Part shown: positions 26,095-35,429 of the stretch, in pieces
Layout: each line of letters begins with the position of its first letter
How positions within the stretch are numbered: position 1 is the first letter of the stretch
Assembly: GCF_011604685.1 (NCBI RefSeq)
Contig: NZ_CP050063.1
Location: 3,308,501-3,372,500, forward strand
DNA: 64,000 bases
Reading direction: 5' to 3'
Source: Spirosoma aureum
Lineage (GTDB): Bacteria > Bacteroidota > Bacteroidia > Cytophagales > Spirosomataceae
Position numbers and translations under genes: made by a program
Notes under the pieces: model-generated
Database searches by the model: none
What the model was told of the DNA's origin: nothing
The model's input: the letters and a program-made list of their open reading frames with translations, nothing else

Positions 26095-27591
26095 ATGGCA
26101 CAATCCATTTTTTCACTGAGCAATCGATCATCGAACCAATTTTGGTTGTATAGCCTCGCTGGTGGGCTTTACACGGTTGGGGCTGGTTACCTGATCAGTA
26201 AGCTTGGTGGGGCAGGGGCTGTGCTGGCTATTCTGGCGCCCCTGTTGCTGGGGCTGCTGATCCTGGTGTTTCTGGAACCCCGTTTTGGCTTGTTTCTATA
26301 CCTTCAGCTTTGCTTTATTGTCGGTTTTGCGCGTTTCGTGCATGTTTCCGTTCCGGCTGGTTTACTGGTCGATGGGGTACTGGCACTGACCTTATTTAGC
26401 CTGTTTCTGAATGGACAGCGCATGGAGTGGAGTCGGTTACGAAGTCCGGCTTTCTTGCTGGTGGCCATCTGGTTTCTGTATACCGTCATTGAATTGTTTA
26501 ACCCGGAAGCCCCGTACCGTCCAGCCTGGTTTTTTCATGTTCGGGCTTTTTCGCTACACTGGTTTCTGGTGGCCTGTATGGTTCTGGTAGCCCCTATCAC
26601 CCGGAAAGATGTTCGTATTTTTGTAAATTCCTGGCTGATCTGGTCGTTTCTGGCTGCGCTCTGGTCCTTCAAGCAGCAATACATTGGCCTGTCGCCCGAC
26701 GAATTGGCCTGGTTATATTCCGGGAATAATGCCAAAACGCACCTGCTTTTCGGGCAACTTCGCGCTTTTTCGTTTTACTCCGATGCAGCTCAATTTGGGG
26801 CCGAAATGGCCGGGGCTACACTGGTCGCGCTCATTCGCGTTTTTGAAGAGAAAAAAGTACACTATAAAGTAGCCTACGCCCTGTTAACGCTGGTTTTCTT
26901 CTGGGGCTATGCTGTTTCGGGAACACGTAGCGCCTTGTTTGTCCTGCTCGCCGGATTTCCTTTCTATCTGATTCTGAAACGGGATTTTACGAAGTTAATC
27001 ATTGGCGTTGCCTTTGCCGTACCCTTGTTTTTGCTCCTGATGTACACCAGCGTAGGCAGTTCCAACTATCAGGTTCAGCGAATGCGCTCAGCGTTGACGC
27101 CCATGAACGATCCTTCATTTATACTACGGCTTCAAAATCAGGCAAAGCTGCGTACGTACCTGCAGGATCTGCCATTTGGAGCTGGTATTGGTACATCCAC
27201 CGATATGGGCGCCCGGTTTTCGCCCTGGCACTGGGCCGCGCAAATTCCCCCGGACAGCTGGTATGTCGAACTCTGGATCGAGACCGGGCGGGTTGGGGTA
27301 GCGCTCTATATCCTGATGCTGACTGGCCTGGCTGGTGTTGGGGTCTATCAGGTGTGGCGGCTCAAGGATCCGTGGATGATTAAAGTGATGTACGGTTTTC
27401 TGGCCGAATTTTTCGGTATTGCTGTAATGGGCTATTCCAATCCGGTGCTGGGCCAGTTTCCAACCAATAGTGTCGTCTTTATCAGTACCATTCTTATTGC
27501 CACCAGTTACCGGTGGGACACAAAACCCGAAACATCCGATTCAGAAATAGATCAACCTTTACCCGCACCCCTCCACTATGAAGCAATTTGA
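26095..27591 (+). CDS. O-antigen polymerase/ligase-like membrane protein (Wzy/WaaL family)
   Basis: About 499 residues from ATG 26095; a TTG five codons upstream (26080) is in frame but less likely. The protein is highly hydrophobic, with about 10-12 predicted membrane segments, and has a large periplasmic loop around residues 330-405 (SSNYQVQRMRSALTP through PPDSWYVELWIETGRVG), the typical layout of O-antigen polymerases/ligases. In this locus it is the likely polymerase (Wzy). Its 3' end overlaps the next gene by 14 nt. Confidence 0.85.
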   Translation: MAQSIFSLSNRSSNQFWLYSLAGGLYTVGAGYLISKLGGAGAVLAILAPLLLGLLILVFLEPRFGLFLYLQLCFIVGFARFVHVSVPAGLLVDGVLALTLFSLFLNGQRMEWSRLRSPAFLLVAIWFLYTVIELFNPEAPYRPAWFFHVRAFSLHWFLVACMVLVAPITRKDVRIFVNSWLIWSFLAALWSFKQQYIGLSPDELAWLYSGNNAKTHLLFGQLRAFSFYSDAAQFGAEMAGATLVALIRVFEEKKVHYKVAYALLTLVFFWGYAVSGTRSALFVLLAGFPFYLILKRDFTKLIIGVAFAVPLFLLLMYTSVGSSNYQVQRMRSALTPMNDPSFILRLQNQAKLRTYLQDLPFGAGIGTSTDMGARFSPWHWAAQIPPDSWYVELWIETGRVGVALYILMLTGLAGVGVYQVWRLKDPWMIKVMYGFLAEFFGIAVMGYSNPVLGQFPTNSVVFISTILIATSYRWDTKPETSDSEIDQPLPAPLHYEAI

Positions 27592-28804
27592 TAGTATCAT
27601 CTGCATTGCGCAAACATCCTGGAAAGGCGATTTTCAGAAGGCTGTCGTGCAACTTATGACAGAGCTTTCGGCTCGCCATCGGGTATTGTTTGTCGATTAT
27701 CTGTATACGGTTAAGGATCTGGCGCAGGGAATGACTGGCCGACAGGATATTCCGGTTCGGAAAATCATGCATTTGAATAACCCGTTGGCCAAAATACCGA
27801 CCGAACATGGAGGGGAGCTCTATGTCTGGACACCTCCCGTCATGCTTCCACTCAACTGGCTGGCGGCTCGCCCACACGATCAGATGCTTCACTGGAATAC
27901 CGACCGGCTGGCTAGTGGTGTGCGTGATGTGATGCGTCGGCTAAATATGCATCGGCCGCTGGTTATCAATGCGTTTAATCCGGTTATTGGTTTGCCACTT
28001 TTGGGGAAACTGAATGAGTGTGCAACAATCTATTACTGTTTCGATGAGATTACAACCGCTGGTGACTGGATGAGTCGGCACGGGTATCGGTACGAAGAAG
28101 CGTATCTCCGGCGGGTCGATGCGGTCATTGCCACCTCAGAAACCTTGCGTCAGGATAAATCAGCACAACAGCCGAACACATTCTGTGTCAAGAACGGGGC
28201 CAATTTTGAACTATTCAATCAGACCCGGCTGCTGGCTCAGCAACACCCACCCGAAAAGTCGGTTGTAGGCTATCTTGGATCGGCGGATAATCGGGTCAAC
28301 ATTGACATTATGGAGTATTGTGCCCGAACCATGCCTGATGTCGAGTTCCAGTTTATCGGCGAAGTCCACGAACCTCAATTACCTGAACGATTGCGGATTT
28401 TTCCGAATGTCACCTTCATTCCACCCCATCAGCCTGACGAACTGCCGCCGTTGCTGGCCAAGTGGCGGGTAGGCCTCATTCCGTTTGTCTGTAACAAACA
28501 TACGTATACGATTTATCCACTGAAAATTAACGAGTACCTGGCGGCTAGCCTGTCGGTGGTGTCAACACCCTTTTCGATACTCGACGATTTTGCTGGTATT
28601 ATCGAATTAGCCGATACGCCCCATGCTTTTGCGGAAGCCATTCGGCGGGCACTTGCCGACACAGACCCCCAACGAGTACAGCAACGGGTCGAAACGGCTC
28701 AGGCGAACTCCTGGGAGCGACGTGCTTACGAATTTGAGGCTGTTATTCAGCAGATGCCAAAAGCCGTTTTCAGTGGGCAGCCGTCTGTTGACAGCAGGCA
28801 GTAG
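27578..28804 (+). CDS. glycosyltransferase, GT-B type (TuaH-like)
   Basis: 408 residues. It resembles teichuronic-acid-type glycosyltransferases (TuaH) from memory: CIAQTSWKGDFQKAVVQLM at the start, the central YYCFDEITTAGDW, a second Rossmann half (VVGYLGSADNRVNIDIMEY) and a C-terminal nucleotide-sugar-binding part (LLAKWRVGLIPFVCNKHTY, YPLKINEYLAASLSVVSTPF). It overlaps the polymerase gene by 14 nt. The last 16 residues run into low-complexity GCAGTAGACAG-like DNA, and the true C-terminus may be a little different in relatives. Confidence 0.85.
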   Translation: MKQFDSIICIAQTSWKGDFQKAVVQLMTELSARHRVLFVDYLYTVKDLAQGMTGRQDIPVRKIMHLNNPLAKIPTEHGGELYVWTPPVMLPLNWLAARPHDQMLHWNTDRLASGVRDVMRRLNMHRPLVINAFNPVIGLPLLGKLNECATIYYCFDEITTAGDWMSRHGYRYEEAYLRRVDAVIATSETLRQDKSAQQPNTFCVKNGANFELFNQTRLLAQQHPPEKSVVGYLGSADNRVNIDIMEYCARTMPDVEFQFIGEVHEPQLPERLRIFPNVTFIPPHQPDELPPLLAKWRVGLIPFVCNKHTYTIYPLKINEYLAASLSVVSTPFSILDDFAGIIELADTPHAFAEAIRRALADTDPQRVQQRVETAQANSWERRAYEFEAVIQQMPKAVFSGQPSVDSRQ

Positions 28805-28899
28805 ACAGTCTGGACCAGGCAGCATTCAGTTGATATTGCAAATGGCCTGCCGTCCACTGAAGACTAAAAAGAATAGTTTTTTTTTCGACAGCGAACAAC

Positions 28900-29727
28900 A
28901 TGAAGAAGTTTAAGATAGACCGACTTACCCACTTTGGCCGACAGTGTATGCTGGGGCTGGTTTTGTTGGCCACGGCGTATACGATAAGTTATAGTCAGGG
29001 AACGGTTCCTGCACAAACGACCCCGGTAAAACCATTGGCAACGCCCGCCGATGGTGTCCCTGTTGATAGCATGCCTTTTGATTTTCACAAGGATATTGCC
29101 CAGCAGTTAATCCCGTTTGAGGAGATGTATAAACTGGCATTAACCTATGCGCCATCCGTGAAATTTGAGAGTGCTGTCTCCAATTCGCAATTAGCGGCCT
29201 ACCAACTCGCCAAACTTCAGATCTTACAGAATCTGAACGGGTTTGCCAATTATTCGACAGGCAATCAGGCGATTCTGTCAACGGGGACCAATGTGACCGA
29301 CCAGTTAGGGCAGATTTCCAATGGTTACCGGGCTGGGGTTAACGTATCGATCAGTATTCATGATTTATTTGGGCGTCCCCAGCAGATTCGACTGGCCAGG
29401 GCTAATTATGAAGCTACGCAGGAACGAAAGCGAACCGCCGAAATTCAGCTAAAACGCGATTTATTCAATATGTATCAGGATCTGATTCTGTCTCAGCGCG
29501 TTCTGCAAATCCGGTTGCGCGACGATCAGGCATCGCTGGCTGCCTACCGAATTGCAGAAGTAGAATTGCAGAAAGGAAAGATCACACCCGAAACCCACGC
29601 GTTCAATAGCAACCGCTACGCCGAAACCCGCACAACCGTTGAACAGGCTAAAACCCAGTTCATCAAGAGCATGTATGCACTTGAATTATTCGTTGGAGTA
29701 CCTATTCAACAACTGAAACGCAACTAA
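28900..29727 (+). CDS. short TolC-family outer-membrane protein in the exopolysaccharide locus
   Basis: 275 residues, with an N-terminal hydrophobic signal segment (MLGLVLLATAYTISYS). It carries only one OEP-like repeat region with coiled-coil helices (AYQLAKLQILQNLNGFAN, QIRLARANYEATQERKR through QTLRIQ-like LQIRLRDDQASLAAYRIAEVELQKGK). A full TolC has two repeats and more than 400 residues, so this is a short or divergent member. It sits where a Wza-like export channel would be expected, and no Wza is found here. It is 6 bp upstream of the chain-length gene. Confidence 0.75.
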   Translation: MKKFKIDRLTHFGRQCMLGLVLLATAYTISYSQGTVPAQTTPVKPLATPADGVPVDSMPFDFHKDIAQQLIPFEEMYKLALTYAPSVKFESAVSNSQLAAYQLAKLQILQNLNGFANYSTGNQAILSTGTNVTDQLGQISNGYRAGVNVSISIHDLFGRPQQIRLARANYEATQERKRTAEIQLKRDLFNMYQDLILSQRVLQIRLRDDQASLAAYRIAEVELQKGKITPETHAFNSNRYAETRTTVEQAKTQFIKSMYALELFVGVPIQQLKRN

Positions 29728-29732
29728 GCCAT

Positions 29733-30644
29733 ATGACACTCCAAGGACTCGGGCGGCTTCTGAAGCAGCATCTCATCTGGTTTATTCTGTTCCCATGCCT
29801 GGCGGCAGGAGCGGTCTACTATTTCATGCGGAATGAAACCCGGATTTATGAAACCAAAGCAACGCTCTATACCGGCTTTACATCAGGCTATTCACTGCGC
29901 TCTGCACAGGAAGGTTTTCAGGCTGATTATGCCGCTGTCAGCAATGCTTTTGACAATATTCTGACAACGCTCAACTCGAATCAGACCCTCTATCACGTGG
30001 GCGTTAATCTGTTGAGTCAGCATCTACAGCTTACAAAGCCAACCGAAAAGCAACTGTCGGCGGCCAGTTTTCAGGAGTTGCAGCGAGCCATACCCGCCAG
30101 TTTGCGCCAGTCGTTAGTGCGGGCGGGCGATCCTGAGTATACACGCATGCGGATCGATAGTCTCGCTCAGAGCCAGACCGATAATCCGATCAGAAAGCTG
30201 ATTCTGGAATCAGATTCGGATTATTCACCCGAGCATATCAGCAAAAAACTGAAAGCAAACCGCCGAAATGGCAGTGATATGCTTGACCTTGAATACGAAG
30301 CCGAAGATCCGGCGGTTGCGCAGCAAACATTGACGCTGGCCATTACGGAACTGAACCAGCGTTACACATCGCTGAAAAGTGGCGAAACCAATCCGGTGGT
30401 CAAGTATTACGACGAAAAGGCAAAGCAGGCCAAAAAACTGCTTGATAATGCCGAATCGAAACTTCGGGCGTTTAACGTTCAGCATAACGTACTGAACTTT
30501 GAAGATGAACTGAAGACCCGGTCCGTAACCCGTGAGGCTTTAGTTACGGAATATAATGACGAAGTGATGCGAAATCGGGCAGCTAAAGCCGCCATGGATG
30601 CCCTGAGTCAGCGGATGACGCAGGGGGGAGTTTGCTCAAGATAA
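29733..30644 (+). CDS. chain-length determinant (Wzz/Wzc-like), N-terminal part, frameshifted
   Basis: 303 residues. TM1 (about 15-31, IWFILFPCLAAGAVYYF), then the periplasmic Wzz-type domain with long coiled coils (YDEKAKQAKKLLDNAESKLRAF). The frame runs off into GVCSR and stops after a six-G run at 30623-30628. The neighbouring -1 frame (30632-31957) continues the same protein naturally (QGG then SLLKINTALTDKQAEL). So a single base is missing or extra in the G-run: mutation, phase variation or sequencing error. Confidence 0.82.
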   Translation: MTLQGLGRLLKQHLIWFILFPCLAAGAVYYFMRNETRIYETKATLYTGFTSGYSLRSAQEGFQADYAAVSNAFDNILTTLNSNQTLYHVGVNLLSQHLQLTKPTEKQLSAASFQELQRAIPASLRQSLVRAGDPEYTRMRIDSLAQSQTDNPIRKLILESDSDYSPEHISKKLKANRRNGSDMLDLEYEAEDPAVAQQTLTLAITELNQRYTSLKSGETNPVVKYYDEKAKQAKKLLDNAESKLRAFNVQHNVLNFEDELKTRSVTREALVTEYNDEVMRNRAAKAAMDALSQRMTQGGVCSR

Positions 30645-31957
30645 ATACCGCGCTAACCGATAAGCAGGCTGAACTGACCGAGGCCGAAGCGCAGTTGATC
30701 AATGCCCGGACCAACAACCAGCCGCAGGCCGTACTGGACCGGTATCAGGCGAAGATTGATCAGGCGTCGGCTGATTTGAAACAGATTGCCCAGAACTATT
30801 TTGCCGCCGATAATACCTCCGAGTCGGTTCCAAAACTAAAACTGGTGAATGAGTGGCTGGCTAAAGTGCTGGAGTTTGAGGAATCTGGAGCCCGGATGGA
30901 TGTGGTAAAAAAACGGCTGGACGATTATCAGAAAGAATCAACAACGTTTACTCCGCTGGAGTCTGAACAACGGCAACTTACCCGCGACATGACGGTTGCA
31001 GAAAAAGAATACCTTAGCTTGGTTCAATCACTTAATCAGGCCACAACGCATCGACAGGACATTGCCATTGACGGATCATTATCGGTGCTGGACCCGCCCG
31101 GATTCCCCTTTTCGCCAAAACCGGCCAAACGTTTGCTTTTCGTCCTGATCGGTGCTGGGGCTGGTTTTGTGATTGCCCTGCTGCTGGCTGCCCTGCGCTT
31201 CTGGGCCGATAAGCGTATCAATACTCTGGAACAGGCCGAACAGCGGATCGGTAGCCCGGTTACGGCCGTATTCCCAACCGTGAAAAAGTTTGCCGTCAAT
31301 TCAAAGGCGAGCCGTGCTGCCGTTAGCATGTTCGAACAGTTGGGCAATGCCATCAACATTGAAATAGAACACCGGCGCGTTTCGGCACAGCCACCGTTGA
31401 TTACCTTGTTCAGCATGCGGTCGAAGCAGGGGAAAACCTGGTTTGCGCATGGTCTGGCCCGGCTTTATGCCGAATCGGGCGAACATGTAGCCTATTTCTA
31501 TCCGCGTCTGACCGATAACGATAAGAAGTTTGAACAGGATAACATTGCCTTTTTTCCATACGATCTGCATCCCAATTTCATGAATATAAGGGAGCCCGAA
31601 GATTTACTGGCGGGTGAGCCTGCCCTGTCAATCAACTCATTCAACAAGGTAATTCTGGAGTTGCCTGCGCTCGTTGGTAGCCCGATTCCACTACATTTGG
31701 TCAATCGGAGCGCTGTTTCACTGATGGTGCTGGCGGTTCATACACTCTGGGGCCGACGGGACAAGCAATTATTTGGCCTATATGCCAAAGCTGCCAAGCA
31801 CCCGGTGCTGATCGCTCTAAATAAAGTAGAAGGGGGCGACATAGATGCGCCAACTGTCGGTGACATTCAGCAGGGAATTGTTCGGACCAAACGATATGCA
31901 GAGCCGAATGAAGTAATCGCTGGCACATCAGCAAACGAAAAAGTTCTTGATCGGTAA
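30632..31957 (+). CDS. chain-length determinant, C-terminal part with tyrosine-kinase-like domain, frameshifted
   Basis: 441 residues in the -1 frame from the N-terminal part; the TTG at 30632 is probably not a real start. It contains the rest of the periplasmic coiled coil, TM2 (LLFVLIGAGAGFVIALLLAA, about 165-190), then a P-loop domain with a degenerate Walker A (SMRSKQGKTWF). The usual C-terminal Tyr cluster of BY-kinases is not visible, so kinase activity is doubtful. With the N-terminal part it would regulate polymer length and export. Confidence 0.82.
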   Translation: MLKINTALTDKQAELTEAEAQLINARTNNQPQAVLDRYQAKIDQASADLKQIAQNYFAADNTSESVPKLKLVNEWLAKVLEFEESGARMDVVKKRLDDYQKESTTFTPLESEQRQLTRDMTVAEKEYLSLVQSLNQATTHRQDIAIDGSLSVLDPPGFPFSPKPAKRLLFVLIGAGAGFVIALLLAALRFWADKRINTLEQAEQRIGSPVTAVFPTVKKFAVNSKASRAAVSMFEQLGNAINIEIEHRRVSAQPPLITLFSMRSKQGKTWFAHGLARLYAESGEHVAYFYPRLTDNDKKFEQDNIAFFPYDLHPNFMNIREPEDLLAGEPALSINSFNKVILELPALVGSPIPLHLVNRSAVSLMVLAVHTLWGRRDKQLFGLYAKAAKHPVLIALNKVEGGDIDAPTVGDIQQGIVRTKRYAEPNEVIAGTSANEKVLDR

Positions 31958-31962
31958 CCCAA

Positions 31963-33399
31963 ATGAGTCATAAGCAACAGGCGATTAGTGGCGGTAAGTG
32001 GATGAGTACATCGACGGCTATTTCCACCGTGTTTCAGTTTGGTCAGGTAGCCATTCTGGCCCGGTTGCTGGAGCCGTCGGTCTTTGGAATCGTTAGCGTC
32101 AGCACGCTTATGATCGCTTTTTTTGGCATTTTTGCCAATCTCGGATTCTCCAATTCCATCATATATAAGCAGGAAGAAGACCGGGAAGTATTGTCGACAA
32201 TCTATCTGTTGAATCTGGGGCTTGGTCTGTTCATTGGTGTCGTGGTATTCTTTAGCTGGCCACTGGTTGTTGCGTACTACAAGGAGCCGCGGCTGGAAAA
32301 GGTCATCAAGCTATCGTCGCTGTACTTCATCATTGTCTACGTTGGGCAGATTTACCTGTTTCTACTCCAGAAAGAGTTACGATTCAAGGCGGTAGCCAGT
32401 ATCGATATTACAGGCACTGTTGCCGGAACAGCCGTTACCATCGTGCTGGCCTACACGGGCTTCGCCGAACTGTCGCTGATTTATGGGCAACTGGCACAGC
32501 AGGCGGCTAAGTCGGCCCTTCAGATGGTGTATGGACTGAAGCTGTTTTCGCCGATACTGAAATTTGATTTGAACTTGATCAAAGACCACCTGCGATTTGG
32601 GCTCTATAATGTAGGCGATGGTATTGTTGGCTTCATTCAGGCCAATTCTGACAATATTCTGGTGGGCGGAATGCTTGGAGTGAAGCCCTTAGGTTATTAT
32701 ACACTGGCTTCTCAACTGGCTGTTTTTCCCATTACGCGGCTCAGTCCGATTATTCTGCAAGTGGCCTATCCCATTTTAGCCCGTCTTAAAGGCGATGCGG
32801 ATGAACTTAAAAAATCGTACCTGACCATTCTGGATTTGCTTAGTTATATCAATCTGCCGTTGCTGGCAGGCTTGTTTATCACGGCCGATAGCGTAGTGCC
32901 GTTATTTTATGGACCTGGTTGGGAACCAACGATCCTGCTTATCCGGATTTTTGTTTTCGTGAGCATTTTCTCTTCGCTGAGCAATCCGCTTTTCACGCTG
33001 GCTTTTTCGAAAGGAAAACCGAAACTACTCTTTTACCTGAACGTGATTACGCTGTTTATCAAGATACCGCTCGTGTATGTGCTGGCTCAGTATTGGGGCG
33101 TGGTTGGCATTGCTTCGGCTTTTTTACTGGCCACTTTAGCTAATTTGCTCATTAACTTCCGCATTGTTCATTCCCTTATTGGCCCCTTCATGCGTGAGTT
33201 TGCGCAGAATATAGCCAAGCCGGTTCTCTTCTGCCTGCTTATGGTGGGAGCCATTGAGCTTTATAAATTCTACGCAGACTCGATCAATGTGTTTAATACC
33301 ATTGCACAGATAGCAATCGGGGCATTGATTTATATAACCCTGACAATCCGATTTAAGTACCCACTTGCCGAACTGAAAACGTTCGGGAAAGCCAGTTAA
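31963..33399 (+). CDS. Wzx-type polysaccharide flippase (polysaccharide biosynthesis family)
   Basis: 478 residues, about 12-14 predicted transmembrane segments. The start AISGGKWMSTSTAISTVFQF and ARLLEPSVFGIVSVSTLMI, with GFSNSIIYKQ, are typical of WzxC-like members of the MATE/MOP superfamily. It would translocate lipid-linked repeat units across the inner membrane before polymerisation. It starts 5 bp after the chain-length gene. Confidence 0.9.
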   Translation: MSHKQQAISGGKWMSTSTAISTVFQFGQVAILARLLEPSVFGIVSVSTLMIAFFGIFANLGFSNSIIYKQEEDREVLSTIYLLNLGLGLFIGVVVFFSWPLVVAYYKEPRLEKVIKLSSLYFIIVYVGQIYLFLLQKELRFKAVASIDITGTVAGTAVTIVLAYTGFAELSLIYGQLAQQAAKSALQMVYGLKLFSPILKFDLNLIKDHLRFGLYNVGDGIVGFIQANSDNILVGGMLGVKPLGYYTLASQLAVFPITRLSPIILQVAYPILARLKGDADELKKSYLTILDLLSYINLPLLAGLFITADSVVPLFYGPGWEPTILLIRIFVFVSIFSSLSNPLFTLAFSKGKPKLLFYLNVITLFIKIPLVYVLAQYWGVVGIASAFLLATLANLLINFRIVHSLIGPFMREFAQNIAKPVLFCLLMVGAIELYKFYADSINVFNTIAQIAIGALIYITLTIRFKYPLAELKTFGKAS

Positions 33400-33402
33400 T
33401 CT

Positions 33403-34368
33403 ATGCTTAGTATGCAACAGCTCATTCTGAAATCTTTGTATGTAGTGGCCCGCCTGAAATATCCCCGGCTCCGAAAGGACCTGAGCTATTTCGTACGCGA
33501 TAACTACTACTGTAAACTGGTTCAGGGGCGCTATGTGATACACGATTATGTGCTCAGGAAACAGTATAAAGTGATTAGCTATCACGGAGAGTTCGATCAG
33601 GAGTTGCGTTATGTGTTACCGTTTGCTTACTGGCATTACTTAAATGGTACATTAAGTAAAACGATCGGAGCTAAGCAAACGAAAGAATTCTATTTTTTTA
33701 GCCCCAATCACGAAGAGCGGTTTGACAAGCGAATCTGGACAGAGTCGTATGCGCATTATGATGTGCCAAACATGACGCATAGTAACTCCTACAGTTTCCG
33801 GAACTGGGCTCAGGTTCCTTACAAAGCCCAGTATCGGAACGATATTTTCGTTTATGATAAACCCCTGCTGGTTATTGCCAATAAGTATAATATTGAATGG
33901 GATCAGCCACCCATTAATTTCCTGGATATTCCGACCCTCGATCAGATCATTCGCAATTATGGTTCTAAATATCAGATCGTTTACAATCGACCACTACCAA
34001 CCCAGATCGTACAGGATAACAGCGAAACGATGCAATTGAATGAACATGCCTGGCTACGGGAAACTCATCCGGATGTGATCCTGATGGATGATTTGTACAC
34101 CCGTTATCATCCATCAGTGGTCAATAATTACAATCACCTGCAACTGATGGTATATGCCAATTCCGATCACTTTATTTCGATGCATGGCGGAACAGCAGCC
34201 CTGGCAAGTTGCTTCGGAGGAACCAATATTATTCTGTCGAATCCGAATTGGGGAATGGAGCATCATTTTAATGAATACCAGAATTTGTTTCCAAAACTGT
34301 CAGGTGCTACCATTTTGCACGCCCGCGACCGGGCAGAGGTATTAAAACATTTAAGTGACAACTATTAA
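33403..34368 (+). CDS. unrecognised protein, possible glycosyltransferase
   Basis: 321 residues, no signal peptide, no TM. I do not recognise the family. The C-terminal half has an alternating Rossmann-like pattern ending in HFISMHGGTAALASCFGG and TNIILSNPNW, which recalls the nucleotide-sugar-binding end of GT-B or GT61-like enzymes. It is 3 bp after the flippase, so it probably belongs to this locus. An AT-rich 150-bp gap follows. Confidence 0.65.
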   Translation: MLSMQQLILKSLYVVARLKYPRLRKDLSYFVRDNYYCKLVQGRYVIHDYVLRKQYKVISYHGEFDQELRYVLPFAYWHYLNGTLSKTIGAKQTKEFYFFSPNHEERFDKRIWTESYAHYDVPNMTHSNSYSFRNWAQVPYKAQYRNDIFVYDKPLLVIANKYNIEWDQPPINFLDIPTLDQIIRNYGSKYQIVYNRPLPTQIVQDNSETMQLNEHAWLRETHPDVILMDDLYTRYHPSVVNNYNHLQLMVYANSDHFISMHGGTAALASCFGGTNIILSNPNWGMEHHFNEYQNLFPKLSGATILHARDRAEVLKHLSDNY

Positions 34369-34515
34369 TTTCGAATGATATTTAATTTATCATTTTTTAG
34401 ATATAGATATATGTAGTATTTTTAAACATGATAAAATTGACTAATGCGGGTTAGTATATGTTGATAGGTTACTATTACGCACAGTTAATGGTTGAAACAG
34501 TGTCATGATGCCAAG

Positions 34516-35391
34516 ATGATTATCAGTAGAATAACCAGCGGCTTAGGAAACCAGCTTTTTCAGTACGCGGCCGCTCGGCACCTGTCACTGAAAAACAAAA
34601 CTACTTTATACCTGGATCTGAGCTACTATGACTATACCTACGATACTGATACACCACGGGCTTTTAAGCTTGGGCACTTTGCGGCTCCGTTTCATATACT
34701 TCAGGATTCTCCTCTCATCCAGTATGTATCAAAGGCGACAAAGGTGTTACCAAATCGTAGTTTACGACCGTTTTTTCTGTTTCTGAAAGAAAAACACTTT
34801 CACTTCGATAAACACATTGTGCAGGCCAGAGCCAGCTTTATTACACTGGATGGATTCTGGCAGTCAGAAGAATACTTTCGGGAAAGTGCCGACGTTATTC
34901 GGCGCGAACTGACATTGACCTCAACTCCCAGCCCCGAATTTAATAGCTACCAGGAGTCAATCAGCATGGCTTCCATGCCGGTTTCTGTTCACATCCGGCG
35001 TGGCGATTATGTGAATCATCCGGAGTTTAGCCAGACGTTTGGCTTCGTAGGAGTTGACTACTACCAGCAGGCGCTTGATCAAATACTAGGGCAAGTGAAA
35101 AATCCTCGTTTCTACGTCTTCAGTGATGATCAGGCCTGGGTGCAGGAAAATCTACCATTACCCGACAATACCGTTTTTGTTCGAAACAGCGGCCCGGATG
35201 GCGATGTGGCAGATCTGGTGCTAATGAGCCGATGTCGGCATCATATCATTGCCAATAGTTCATTCAGCTGGTGGGGGGCCTGGCTTAATCCGAATCCAGA
35301 CAAGCTGGTCATTACACCCAAGCGGTGGTACCGGAAACAGCCAACCTGGAATACAAAAGACCTGGTTCCATCGACCTGGCTTGCCCTTTAA
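34516..35391 (+). CDS. alpha-1,2-fucosyltransferase (GT11 family)
   Basis: About 291 residues from ATG 34516, chosen over an upstream TTG (34492). GT11 hallmarks: GLGNQLFQYAAARHLS near the N-terminus, the HIRRGDY motif (about 160), FYVFSDD and IANSSFSWWGAWL. It adds fucose (or another deoxyhexose) to the repeat unit; the acceptor is unknown. No GDP-fucose synthesis genes are in the window, so they lie elsewhere. Confidence 0.92.
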   Translation: MIISRITSGLGNQLFQYAAARHLSLKNKTTLYLDLSYYDYTYDTDTPRAFKLGHFAAPFHILQDSPLIQYVSKATKVLPNRSLRPFFLFLKEKHFHFDKHIVQARASFITLDGFWQSEEYFRESADVIRRELTLTSTPSPEFNSYQESISMASMPVSVHIRRGDYVNHPEFSQTFGFVGVDYYQQALDQILGQVKNPRFYVFSDDQAWVQENLPLPDNTVFVRNSGPDGDVADLVLMSRCRHHIIANSSFSWWGAWLNPNPDKLVITPKRWYRKQPTWNTKDLVPSTWLAL

Positions 35392-35429
35392 CTACGACTT
35401 GTGCCTACTTCTTCAACCGCTGATTCGTT

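Noticed and set aside
30632..30634. TTG as a genuine start for the C-terminal chain-length fragment
   Set aside because: The sequence before it continues the coiled coil of the N-terminal fragment in a shifted frame; a frameshift at the G-run is the simpler explanation.
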